A DNA stretch of 64,000 bases from Burkholderiales bacterium (GTDB taxonomy: Bacteria > Pseudomonadota > Gammaproteobacteria > Burkholderiales > Casimicrobiaceae): assembly GCA_020851235.1 (NCBI GenBank), contig JADZDD010000011.1, positions 141,561 to 205,560 on the forward strand. Reading direction: 5' to 3'. Positions 51,288 through 59,189 of the stretch are shown one piece after another (within the stretch, counting starts at the first letter, position 1; every line of letters starts with the position of its first letter). The notes under the pieces are model-generated. The model worked only from the letters and a program-made list of their open reading frames with translations, was not told the DNA's origin and searched no databases. Both the position numbers and the translations under genes were made by a program.

Positions 51288-51794
51288 TCACGACAGCGGC
51301 GGGATGCGCAGCACCTGCCCCGGATAGATCTTGTCGGGGTGCGTGAGCATCGGCTTGTTCGCCTCGAAGATCACCATGTACTTGTTGGGGTCGCCGTAGT
51401 TCGCCTTCGAGATCTTCGACAGGTTGTCGCCGGACACCACGGTGTAGTACTTCGCCTCGGGCGCGCTTTGATCCACGGTCATCATGTTGTTGACGGCGAC
51501 GACCCCGGCGACGTTGCCGCAGCACAGCGCCACCTTCTCCTTCGTCGCCTGGTCGGCGGCCACGCCGTAGACGGTCGCCGTGGCGGCCGCACCGTCGAAG
51601 GTCACGGTGAGTCCCGTCGTGGTGAGATTCTGCGTCTTGATGTAGGCGACGATGGCGTCGGCGGCAGCGTCGTTGGCCGCCTTGATCTTGGCGTCGTTGG
51701 CGGGGTCCGCCTTGACTTCGGCCATTGCCGCCTGCGCCTGCCCGCGGCCGAAGAGCTTCTCACCGGCTTCCTTGACGAAACTGAGTAGGGACAT
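51288..51794 (-). CDS. BON and LysM domain protein (Kbp/YgaU-like)
   Basis: A 168-residue protein: a BON domain (about 45-110: TGLTVTFDGAAATATVYGVA, VVAVNNM) followed by a LysM domain (about 118-167: YYTVVSGDNLSKISKANYGD, ANKPMLTHPDKIYPGQVLRIP). The layout and start (MSLLSFVKEAGEKLF) match E. coli YgaU/Kbp, a potassium-binding, stress-induced cytoplasmic protein. GAGGAG lies 7 bases before ATG 51794, settling the start against the much longer open frame to 52331. Confidence 0.93.
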   Translation of the reverse strand: MSLLSFVKEAGEKLFGRGQAQAAMAEVKADPANDAKIKAANDAAADAIVAYIKTQNLTTTGLTVTFDGAAATATVYGVAADQATKEKVALCCGNVAGVVAVNNMMTVDQSAPEAKYYTVVSGDNLSKISKANYGDPNKYMVIFEANKPMLTHPDKIYPGQVLRIPPLS

Positions 51795-51918
51795 CGGATG
51801 ACTCCTCATTGGTATGGAATGGGGGCGACGACCCCGCGGCTGCCGCCGGCCACAGGGTACACCAGCGCGGGGGCCTTGCGCCGATATGGCGGTGGCAGCT
51901 TGCGGTAGACTGCGCCCC

Positions 51919-52047
51919 ATGAAGCGACTCGTCCTCCTCCTCGCTCTCGTGCTCGGCACCCCGATGCTCGCAAGCTGCATCCCGATCGGCATCAGCGTGC
52001 AGAACATGTACACGCAGACGCCGGCGAGCACCCCCGCGCCGCGCTGA
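51919..52047 (+). CDS. Mini-lipoprotein, 42 residues
   Basis: A very short protein starting ATG 51919: KRLVLLLALVLGTPMLASC is a proper lipoprotein signal with lipobox LASC (Cys 20), leaving a 23-residue mature peptide (CIPIGISVQNMYTQTPAST and a Pro/Ala end). A clean lipobox in the right register makes this more than chance. Such small lipoproteins are common and rarely characterised. It lies between the LysM gene and the nitric-oxide operon promoter. Confidence 0.6.
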   Translation: MKRLVLLLALVLGTPMLASCIPIGISVQNMYTQTPASTPAPR

Positions 52048-52099
52048 GCCGGCGCCACCCCTGCACGCCCCAGGGTTTCGCCCTGAGGTGAACCACGAC

Positions 52100-52129
52100 T
52101 TGCCAAGCGGCCACCGCCGCGCTTATGAT
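52100..52129 (+). promoter_or_regulatory. Sigma-70-type promoter of the NO-reductase operon
   Basis: TTGCCA (52100-52105) and TATGAT (52124-52129), each one mismatch from consensus, spaced by 18 bases. Transcription would begin near 52136, directly before the NsrR-like site. Confidence 0.65.
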
Positions 52130-52139
52130 CGCGGCTGTA

Positions 52140-52162
52140 AAGCTGCATCTGGTATACATGTT
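52140..52162. promoter_or_regulatory. NsrR-like binding site
   Basis: Two inverted half-sites, AAGCTGCAT and ATACATGTT, 5 bases apart, fit the NsrR consensus half-site AAGATGYAT with one mismatch each and exactly the consensus 5-base centre. It starts a few bases after the predicted transcription start, where bound repressor would block RNA polymerase. NsrR is a nitric-oxide-sensitive [Fe-S] repressor that controls norB and ytfE/dnrN in other proteobacteria. Confidence 0.7.
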
Positions 52163-52281
52163 TTGACCCGGCGGTCGAGGTGACCGCCAGACCAGACCGT
52201 CCACCGGATGTCGGCAACGCGCGAAGCGCCGTCCCACCGTCCCTGCGGTGCGGGTGGCGCGACAGCGGATGTGGAGGTGGC

Positions 52282-52563
52282 ATGTCGGCACGAGTCGTGA
52301 TCCGGTTGTTGGTGGCCGTCGTGGCCAGCATTGCGAGCGTTGCGCTGTCCTGGCCGTACTGGCGCGATTTCGAGTACTGGGCGGAGGCCCCATCACTGTG
52401 GGCCGTGTACTTCGTAGCCGGCTTCCTGCTCGCGATCTACGTCTTCTACGTGTTCCTGGGCTGTGTGGCGACGCTCTTCGAGCACGACGCGCTCGAGCGC
52501 GCTGACGCCGCCGTCGCCACGGATCGCGCAGCACCGCCGTCGAGCGAGCGAGGTGCGTCGTGA
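52282..52563 (+). CDS. Small two-helix membrane protein coupled to the NO reductase genes
   Basis: A 93-residue protein of no family known to me. Two membrane helices (about 5-23 and 42-64) are separated by a short aromatic loop (SWPYWRDFEYWAEAPSLW), followed by a polar tail. GGAGGT lies 4 bases before ATG 52282. Its stop overlaps the start of the NorC-like gene (GTGA), and that gene overlaps norB (ATGA), so the three are made together. By position it is a candidate small subunit or assembly factor of the nitric-oxide reductase, analogous to the small CcoQ/CydX-type subunits of oxidases; this is inference. Confidence 0.7.
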   Translation: MSARVVIRLLVAVVASIASVALSWPYWRDFEYWAEAPSLWAVYFVAGFLLAIYVFYVFLGCVATLFEHDALERADAAVATDRAAPPSSERGAS

Positions 52564-53555
52564 GTTGCGCCCCCGGCCAACCCTGCGCGGAAGGCGTCAA
52601 GCGCCGCCGCGCGCTTGCCATCCTCGGCGTGATGGCGATCATTTTCATCGCCCTGTCGGTCGCCTCGTTCCTCGACTCGCGTGGGCAGGTGGTGCCGTCG
52701 AACGTGCGCTACGCCGACTTCGGCGCGATCGAGGGCAAGCGCATCTTCCAGGCGTACAACTGCATGGGCTGCCACACGATCGTCGGCAACGGCGCGTACT
52801 TCGGCCCCGACCTGACCAAGCTCTACGACAAGGTCGGTCCCGCCTGGCTCGAGGCCTTCCTGCCGTCGGCGGGGAGCTGGCCCGCCGCCGGCGCGGTTCG
52901 CTTGCAGCTGCAGAACAAGACGGTGGCGACGGAAGCCGGGGTCGACACCCTCGAGGCGTATCTCGAGAAGTATCCCGGCGCCGCCGAGCGCATCCAGCGC
53001 CGGGGCGGCCATTCGACGCTGATGCCCAACCTGCCGTTCACCCGTCAAGAGATCGGCGAGCTGATCGCGTTCCTCAAGTACACGTCGGCGATGAATACCG
53101 AGGGCTGGCCACCCAAGCCCAAGGTCGACGGCCTGCGCTTCCCGCAGGCCACGCCACTGCCCGTCGCGGCGCAGCCCGCAACGGCCACAGCCGCAGCGAC
53201 CACAGCGAGCGCACCGGCGCCAGGCACACCGGCGGCGAGCTCGCCTGCAGCGAAGATCGCGCTGGGCGCCACGCTCGTGAAGGACAACGGCTGCACCGCC
53301 TGCCATGCCGTCACGACGCAGAAACTCGTCGGCCCAGGCTGGGGCGGCCTGTACGGCTCGACGGTCAAGCTCGCTGACGGCTCGAGCGCCACCGCCGACG
53401 ACGCCTTCATCGAAGAGAAGATCGTCAAGCCCGAGGCGCGGGTCGTGGCGGGATACACCGCCGGCGTGATGCCGTCGTTTGCCAACGTGCTCGATGCCGC
53501 CCAGGTCGACGCCATCGTCGCCTACATCCGCAGCCTCAAGGAAAGCAAGCCATGA
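52560..53555 (+). CDS. Diheme NorC-like cytochrome c subunit
   Basis: A 331-residue membrane-anchored cytochrome. Residues 1-160 match NorC: an N-terminal anchor helix (18-37), then CMGCH (68-72) and a likely Met ligand in TLMPNLPF (155). A 35-residue Ala/Pro/Thr linker (about 195-230) leads to a second cytochrome c domain with CTACH (245-249), GPGWGGLYG and the Met of AGVMPSFANV (304), like the C-terminal c domain of CoxB. Normal NorC is about 150 residues with one heme. The extra domain would carry electrons from a donor to the NorC heme. GTG 52560 overlaps the preceding stop; four-base overlap with norB. Confidence 0.88.
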   Translation: MSCAPGQPCAEGVKRRRALAILGVMAIIFIALSVASFLDSRGQVVPSNVRYADFGAIEGKRIFQAYNCMGCHTIVGNGAYFGPDLTKLYDKVGPAWLEAFLPSAGSWPAAGAVRLQLQNKTVATEAGVDTLEAYLEKYPGAAERIQRRGGHSTLMPNLPFTRQEIGELIAFLKYTSAMNTEGWPPKPKVDGLRFPQATPLPVAAQPATATAAATTASAPAPGTPAASSPAAKIALGATLVKDNGCTACHAVTTQKLVGPGWGGLYGSTVKLADGSSATADDAFIEEKIVKPEARVVAGYTAGVMPSFANVLDAAQVDAIVAYIRSLKESKP

Positions 53556-55240
53556 TCCGGATCGAGTACGAAACGCAGCGCTTGAGCCTGCGCTTCTTCA
53601 TCGTGATGCTGGTGCTGTTCTTCTTCCAGACCGGCTTCGGCCTCCTCCTCGCCGCGCAGCACATCGACCCGACGCTCCTCGCGGGCACGTTCAACTTCAA
53701 CGTCGTGCGCGCCGAGCACACCAACCTCGGCATCCTCTGGGTGCTGTCGGGCTTCATCGCCACCATCCTCTTCGTCGGGCCGCTCTTGTCCAAGCGCGAA
53801 CTCGCCGCGCCGTGGCTCATCAAGTTCCTCTTCTACGCCCTGCTCGCCGCGGTCGTATGGAACGTCGTCACCCAGATCCTCGCGCAGCGCGGCATCGCCG
53901 GCTGGTGGCTGGGGCAACCGTGGCTGCAGGAAGGGCTCGAATACCTCGAGGCGGGCCGCGTCGTCGACGTCGTCCTCCTCATCGGCTTCGGCATCGTGTG
54001 CTACGTCGCGCTGCGCACGTTTCCGAAGATCTCGCAGTGGAACGAGATCCACTGGGGGCTGGGCCTTGGCGTGCTGGCGCTCACCGGCGTGTGGATCTTC
54101 GGGATGTTCTTCGTCGGACGGCTCGACCTGCAGGAATACTTCCGCTGGTACGTCGTCCACTACTGGGTCGAGGGCGTGTGGGAGGTGATCCACATCGCAC
54201 TCGTCGGCTTCCTGCTCGTGCTGATGTTCAAGGCCAACGTGAAGACCGTCGGCTACGCGGTGTTCTGGGGCATCTCGCTCGTCTGGCTCTCCGGTCTCCT
54301 CGGCAACGCGCATCACTACTTCTGGATCGGCACGCCCGAGTTCTGGCAGTTCTGGGGGTCGCTGTTCAGCGCGCTCGAGCCCTTGCCGCTCGTCTTCTGC
54401 TTCTGGCACCTCTACCTCGACGCGCACCAGGACGCGCGCCCGATCGAGAACATGCCCGCGTTCGCATTCCTCCTGGGCTCGGTGATCCTCGAACAGGTCG
54501 GCGCCGGTATCCTCGGCTTCTCGATGACCTTCGCCCTCACCAACGTGTGGTCGCACGGCACGTGGGTGACGCTGAGCCACGCGCACCTCGCGCTCTTCGG
54601 CACCTTCGGCATGCTCGGGCTCGCTGCCGCGTACTACGCGGTGCCGATCATGCGCGGCGCGACGAACTTCGACCAGCGCCTGGGCAAGCTTTCGTTCTGG
54701 CTCGTCTTCACCGGCATGCTCGGCCTCGCCTTCGCCTTCGCCATCGGCGGCACGGTGCAGGTCTTCGTCTATCGCACGCTGGGGCTCGACTGGTTCGGCG
54801 GCGACGTCGCACCGGCGATGCTGTTCGCCAAGGCGATGGTCCCGATCTTCGGCATCGTCTTCGCGGCCGGGGTGTGCCTCGTCGTCTACGATCTTCTCAC
54901 TCTCGGCGTGCGCGATCGAAGTGGTGCGCACGAGCCGCCCAGCGTGCCCGCGGCGATCGGTTGGGGCCGGCGCCTGAGCGGCTGGGAGACGGGGACCTGG
55001 CTTCTCGGCATGTGGGTCTTTGGCGCGATCATCACGCTCGGCCTGCTGTCGTTCAACATGCGCGTGGTGCAGGAAGGAAGCGCGCTCTTTCCCTATCTCA
55101 TGGCGAGCATCGGCTACTCGGGCCTGCTCCTCGTGACGCTCTTCTTCGTGCGCCGCTTCCTGCGCTCGCTCGAAGCACGCAGCGAAACGAGCCCCGTGAC
55201 GCCGCACCATCGCGCACCCGCGCTCACCGGCGCGGCCTGA
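53552..55240 (+). CDS. norB: Nitric oxide reductase, NorB-like catalytic subunit (14 predicted helices)
   Basis: A 562-residue heme-copper-superfamily protein that reduces NO to N2O. All cNOR active-site residues are seen: the low-spin heme ligand His56 (RAEHTN) and, in VVHYWVEGVWE, the FeB ligands His203 and Glu207 with Glu211; the FeB pair His254-His255 (GNAHHYFWIG), Glu276 (SALEPLP), and His343/His345 (SHAHLALFG). cNorB usually has about 450-475 residues and 12 helices; I count 14 here, the last two after a polar stretch at about 450-485. There is no quinol-oxidising N-terminal extension of the qNOR type, consistent with a cytochrome c-fed enzyme. Starts on ATGA inside the NorC gene. Confidence 0.9.
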   Translation: MIRIEYETQRLSLRFFIVMLVLFFFQTGFGLLLAAQHIDPTLLAGTFNFNVVRAEHTNLGILWVLSGFIATILFVGPLLSKRELAAPWLIKFLFYALLAAVVWNVVTQILAQRGIAGWWLGQPWLQEGLEYLEAGRVVDVVLLIGFGIVCYVALRTFPKISQWNEIHWGLGLGVLALTGVWIFGMFFVGRLDLQEYFRWYVVHYWVEGVWEVIHIALVGFLLVLMFKANVKTVGYAVFWGISLVWLSGLLGNAHHYFWIGTPEFWQFWGSLFSALEPLPLVFCFWHLYLDAHQDARPIENMPAFAFLLGSVILEQVGAGILGFSMTFALTNVWSHGTWVTLSHAHLALFGTFGMLGLAAAYYAVPIMRGATNFDQRLGKLSFWLVFTGMLGLAFAFAIGGTVQVFVYRTLGLDWFGGDVAPAMLFAKAMVPIFGIVFAAGVCLVVYDLLTLGVRDRSGAHEPPSVPAAIGWGRRLSGWETGTWLLGMWVFGAIITLGLLSFNMRVVQEGSALFPYLMASIGYSGLLLVTLFFVRRFLRSLEARSETSPVTPHHRAPALTGAA

Positions 55241-55285
55241 GCGCCCTCCGCTTCTTCTTGCCATCACCTCCCTGGAGCCTCGACG

Positions 55286-55981
55286 ATGACCACCACGAAT
55301 ACCCCGGCCGCCCTTACCGAGCGTCACGTCGGCGAGATCGCCGCCACGCTGCCGGGCGCGAGCGCCGTCTTCCGCGCGTTCCGCATCGACTTCTGCTGCC
55401 ACGGCAACGTGCCGCTCGCGGCGGCGGCGCGCGAGCGCAACCTCAACGTCGAGGCGATCGTGCAGGCGCTGCAAGCGCTCGACACCCGCGGCGAAACCGC
55501 GGCGACGGCGACGACACTCGACAGCGCCACGCTGATCGAGCGCATCCGGACGCGCTACCACGATGCGCACCGCAGGAGCTTCCCCGAACTCATTTCGCTG
55601 TCGCGCAAGGTGGAAGCCGTGCACCGCGCCAATCCGAAGGTTCCCCGTGGACTCGCGGATCTCCTGGAGGAAATGGCGAGCGAACTCGAGGATCACATGG
55701 CCCGCGAGGAAACCACGCTCTTCCCGGCGATGCAGCGCGTCGAAAGCGGGCTCGCCGCGACGATCGACGAATTGCGCCACGAGCACGACGACCACGGTGC
55801 GCTCCTGCGCCAGATCGAAACGCTCACCGACGACTTCACGCTGCCCGCCGGCGCCTGCCGCTCGTGGGCGGCGCTGTACACGAGCACCGCGCGCCTGGCC
55901 GAGGATCTGATGGAGCACATCCACCTCGAGAACAACGTCCTGTTCCCGCGGTTTGCCGCGGCGGCCGGCGCCGCCGCTTGA
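55286..55981 (+). CDS. Iron-sulfur cluster repair di-iron protein (Ric/YtfE/NorA family)
   Basis: A 231-residue protein of the Ric family: an N-terminal ScdA domain with FRIDFCCHGNVPL (the usual motif is DFCCGG, so His replaces Gly), and a C-terminal hemerythrin-like four-helix bundle whose His and Glu ligands appear in EEMASELEDHMAREE, LRHEHDDH and EDLMEHIHLENNVLFPRF. It repairs iron-sulfur centres damaged by nitric oxide or peroxide. It lies 45 bases after norB behind the same NsrR-like site. Confidence 0.9.
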   Translation: MTTTNTPAALTERHVGEIAATLPGASAVFRAFRIDFCCHGNVPLAAAARERNLNVEAIVQALQALDTRGETAATATTLDSATLIERIRTRYHDAHRRSFPELISLSRKVEAVHRANPKVPRGLADLLEEMASELEDHMAREETTLFPAMQRVESGLAATIDELRHEHDDHGALLRQIETLTDDFTLPAGACRSWAALYTSTARLAEDLMEHIHLENNVLFPRFAAAAGAAA

Positions 55982-55997
55982 GGCGCCGGTCCGGGGG

Positions 55998-57632
55998 TTA
56001 CGGCGCCGTGGGGTTGGACGCCACCGGCGCCGGGCGCCGCCCGACCGGCAGCGTGACGCCAAGGAAGCGCGAGACCCGGATCGGCACGTCCGCCCGCTGC
56101 AGTCGGGCCACCGCCTGCTGCAGCTGGCGATCGGCCACGGTCATGCGTGAGCGCAGGCGCACGTACTCGGCCCACGAGTCGAGGATGTAGCGCTCGACGT
56201 ACATGCCCTCCTCGGCGAGATCGCGGAACACGCGCCAGCTGACCGCGCCGTTGCGTCGGCGCACCGGCCCCACCGAGCGGATCGCGCGCAGGAAGGCATC
56301 GCGGTTCTCCGCGGCGATCCGGTACTCGATCTGGATCAGCACCGGGCCGTCGTCGGGCTCGGGCTCCTGCTCGATCTTCAGCGCCGGCCCCTGATCCCCG
56401 GGCAGGACGTCCTTGTCGCCGCCCAGACGCACGCGCACGTTGCGCATCATCGCGAGCAGCACGAGGAAGAGGACCGCCGAGGCGATGAGCGCGACGCGGA
56501 TGCCCTGCCACGACGCGAGCGCCCCCCACAGGACGCTGCCGACCGCGAGGCTCGCCTGCACCGTCACGAAGGTCATCGCCACCGCGCGTGCGCGCACCCA
56601 GGCGGGCGCCGCACTCTGCGTTCCTGCCGACAGGCTGGCAAAGACGCCGACCCACGAAGCGCCCGCGGCAAACGCGGCGATGACGGCGAACACGACCATC
56701 GTCGCCGCGGCCATCAGCGCCGTCGCGATGATCCAAAGCAGGGAGGCCGCGAGCACGATCCGGTGCAGCGAGTGCTTGCGCAGTTGCTCGGGAATGGCCA
56801 GCGCCGCGGTCACCGCGCCGGCGCCGAAGCAACCGAAGATCAAGCCGAAGCCGCCCGCGCCGAGGCCGAGCTGGTCGCGGGCGATCACCGGCAGGAGCGC
56901 CCACAAGGCCGCGGCGCAAATCGAGAATATGAAGTTGCGCAGCAGGATCGCACGCATCGGACCCGAGTGCCGCGCGTAGCGCACACCGCTGCCGATGCCC
57001 GCAATGAGCGTCTCCGGAATCCCCGGCAGCACCGGAAGCTGGCGTTCCCAGCCGCGGACCACGAGCACCATCCCGACGAAGAGGATCGCGCTGCCGAGAA
57101 GCGCGCTCCCCGCCCCCACCCACGCCATCAGCACACCCGCGATCGCGGGGCCGATCGCCCGCGACACGTTCATCGCGACCGCACCCAGCGCCACCGCCTT
57201 GGGCACTTCGGGTCGCTCGACGAGCTCGTTGATGCACGCCGACTGCGCCGGTTGGTAGAAAGTGAATGCGCCGCCGATGAAGAACGTCAGAAACAGCAGC
57301 GGCCACGGCGCGATCACGTCGAACAGCGTGGCAAGCCCGAGAACGATGGTCCCGCCGAGGAAGAGAAACTGCGTGGCAAGGAGCACCCAGCGCCGCTCGA
57401 TGATGTCGGACAGCGCGCCGGCCATCAGCCCGAAGACGATCGCCGGCGCCGTGCTTGCCGTCTGCACGAGCGCGACCATGAGTGCCGAGGGCGTCATCGT
57501 GGCCATGAGCCAGGCGGCCATCGTCGCCTGCATGGTGTAACCCATCGCGACGCCGATGGATGCCAGGTAGAAGCGCCGGAACGTGACGTGCCGGAGTGGC
57601 GACGACGCCAGGAACTCGTGGAACGCGGTCAT
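55998..57632 (-). CDS. MFS_3 (EntS-like) transporter with C-terminal ABM-like domain
   Basis: A 544-residue carrier. About 11-12 helices fill residues 15-400 (GAFTFYQPAQSACINELV and VAMNVSRAIGPAIAGVL are typical of the MFS_3 group). After a linker, residues about 435-530 form a small alpha/beta domain (VLIQIEYRIAAENRDAFLRAI, EEGMYVERYILDSWAEYVR) resembling a dimeric ferredoxin-like/antibiotic-biosynthesis monooxygenase fold. This MFS plus ABM architecture recurs in proteobacteria; substrates are unknown. ATG 57632 is taken; a GTG at 57647 is possible. It converges on ric. Confidence 0.85.
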   Translation of the reverse strand: MTAFHEFLASSPLRHVTFRRFYLASIGVAMGYTMQATMAAWLMATMTPSALMVALVQTASTAPAIVFGLMAGALSDIIERRWVLLATQFLFLGGTIVLGLATLFDVIAPWPLLFLTFFIGGAFTFYQPAQSACINELVERPEVPKAVALGAVAMNVSRAIGPAIAGVLMAWVGAGSALLGSAILFVGMVLVVRGWERQLPVLPGIPETLIAGIGSGVRYARHSGPMRAILLRNFIFSICAAALWALLPVIARDQLGLGAGGFGLIFGCFGAGAVTAALAIPEQLRKHSLHRIVLAASLLWIIATALMAAATMVVFAVIAAFAAGASWVGVFASLSAGTQSAAPAWVRARAVAMTFVTVQASLAVGSVLWGALASWQGIRVALIASAVLFLVLLAMMRNVRVRLGGDKDVLPGDQGPALKIEQEPEPDDGPVLIQIEYRIAAENRDAFLRAIRSVGPVRRRNGAVSWRVFRDLAEEGMYVERYILDSWAEYVRLRSRMTVADRQLQQAVARLQRADVPIRVSRFLGVTLPVGRRPAPVASNPTAP

Positions 57633-57788
57633 GACGGTCGCATACACCCGGCTAGTTTAACGCGCGACCCATGCCCGCCGTAGGGTGATCCCCCACCGCG
57701 GCCGACCCGCAGCGACGGTTGCCGGCCACATCGCGTCTGCTACGCTTGGCCTCTTTGGCGGCCGCGTGCCGTGCCGCAGTCCGACGCC

Positions 57789-58754
57789 ATGACCTGCTAC
57801 GACGTCTTCAACGGCGACGCCGACGGCATCGCCTCATTGCTGCAGCTCCGCCTCGCCCACCCGGCGGACGCGAGGCTCGTCACCGGCCCCAAGCGCGATA
57901 TCCGCCTCGTCGAGCGCGTCGCCGCCGTCGCCGGCGACGAAGTGATCGTGCTCGACGTGGCGCTTGCCGCCAATCGTGCCGCGGTCGAGCGCCTGCTCGC
58001 CGCCGGGGTGCGAGTCGAGTACTTCGACCATCACGACACCGGTCCCGGCCCGTTGCCCGCCGACCTCGTCGCGCACCTCGATCGCGCGCCCGACGTGTGC
58101 ACGGGCATCCTCGTCGACCGCCATCTTGGCGGCACGCAACGCATCTGGGCGGTCGTGGCGGCGTTCGGCGACAACCTGCCGGAGCAAGCGCACGCGCTGG
58201 CGGGACCGCTCGCCCTCGACGCCAGCGACCTCGCGCAGCTTGCGGCCCTCGCTGACGTGCTCACGTACAACACCTACGCCGATCGCCTCGACGACGCGAT
58301 CGTCGCCCCCGACGTGCTGTTCCAGACGCTGCTGGCCGCGCGCGACCCCTTGCGTTTCGTGCGCGACGACGCCGTCTTCGCGCGCATCGACGCGGCACGC
58401 CGCCGCGATCTCGCTGCTGCCGCCTCGCTCGAGCCGGCGTACCGCCGACCCGGTGCACACGTGTACATCCTCCCCGACGCCGCCTGGACCCGGCGCATCC
58501 GCGGCATCTTCGGCAACGAAGTCGCACGACGCGAGCCGACGCTCGCGCACGCGGTGCTAAGCCGCGGCGATCACGGTGAATTCGTGGTGAGCGTGCGCGC
58601 GCCACGCGCGCAACCCACGGGTGCCGACGTCCTGTGCCGTGCCTTTGCCACCGGCAACGGGCGCAGCGCCGCCGCAGGAATCCAGCGCCTCGCGAGCGCC
58701 GACCTCGATCGCTTCGTCGCCTGCCTCGACCGCGCGTACCCGGGGCCGGGCTGA
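57789..58754 (+). CDS. DHH-family phosphoesterase-like protein
   Basis: A 321-residue protein with the DHH layout: N-terminal DVFNGDADGIASLLQL (motif I), VIVLDVALA (motif II), VEYFDHHDTG, which is the DHH motif, and VVAAFGDN (motif IV). The C-terminal part (HAVLSRGDHGEFVVSVRAP, CRAFATGNGRSAAAGIQRL) resembles a DHHA1 domain with its GGGH-like loop changed. Family members hydrolyse phosphodiesters of nucleotides or short oligonucleotides. ATG 57789 is chosen over 57771 because it starts directly at the first strand. Confidence 0.82.
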   Translation: MTCYDVFNGDADGIASLLQLRLAHPADARLVTGPKRDIRLVERVAAVAGDEVIVLDVALAANRAAVERLLAAGVRVEYFDHHDTGPGPLPADLVAHLDRAPDVCTGILVDRHLGGTQRIWAVVAAFGDNLPEQAHALAGPLALDASDLAQLAALADVLTYNTYADRLDDAIVAPDVLFQTLLAARDPLRFVRDDAVFARIDAARRRDLAAAASLEPAYRRPGAHVYILPDAAWTRRIRGIFGNEVARREPTLAHAVLSRGDHGEFVVSVRAPRAQPTGADVLCRAFATGNGRSAAAGIQRLASADLDRFVACLDRAYPGPG

Positions 58755-58808
58755 CGCCGGCACCTCGCGATCGCTGCCGCGCCGCGGCCGGCGCGCACCG
58801 GCGGTGCG

Positions 58809-59102
58809 CTACGACGTGCCTTCGACGATGCGGATCTCGCGCGAGACGCCGTTACCCAGGGCGGCCAGTGCGGCCTGATACGCCGGCGTGTCGTGCGCCG
58901 CGATCGCCTGCGCGACGCTGTCGAATTCGACGATCACCGTGCGCTGCTCGATCCCTTCCTCGTAGACCTTGGCCGGCAGGCCGCGGGCGATGAAGCGTCC
59001 GCCCGCACCTACGATGGCGGGGCCGGCGAGCTTCGCGTACGCCGCGAGCTTGTCGGGATCGTGAATCGCCTTGTACACGCTGACCCAGTACGCCTTCGCC
59101 AT
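58809..59102 (-). CDS. DUF1330 family protein
   Basis: A 97-residue ferredoxin-like-fold protein: KAYWVSVYKAIHDPDKLAAY, GGRFIARGLP, TVIVEFDSVAQAIAAH and AYQAALAAL. It has the length and motif order of DUF1330, small cytoplasmic dimers of unknown function. AAGGAAG lies 4-10 bases before ATG 59102. Confidence 0.88.
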   Translation of the reverse strand: MAKAYWVSVYKAIHDPDKLAAYAKLAGPAIVGAGGRFIARGLPAKVYEEGIEQRTVIVEFDSVAQAIAAHDTPAYQAALAALGNGVSREIRIVEGTS

Positions 59103-59189
59103 GCCGCTTCCTTTCCATCGCTCGTTCGGGTGAAGGGTCCACGATAACGCACGACGTGCGGGCGGGACCGCTGCGATTATCCTACGGCC

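Noticed and set aside
53522..56062. 846-codon minus-strand frame across norB and ric.
   Set aside because: Mirrors codons of clear genes on the plus strand; composition Glu/Arg/Ala with no domain or ribosome-binding site.
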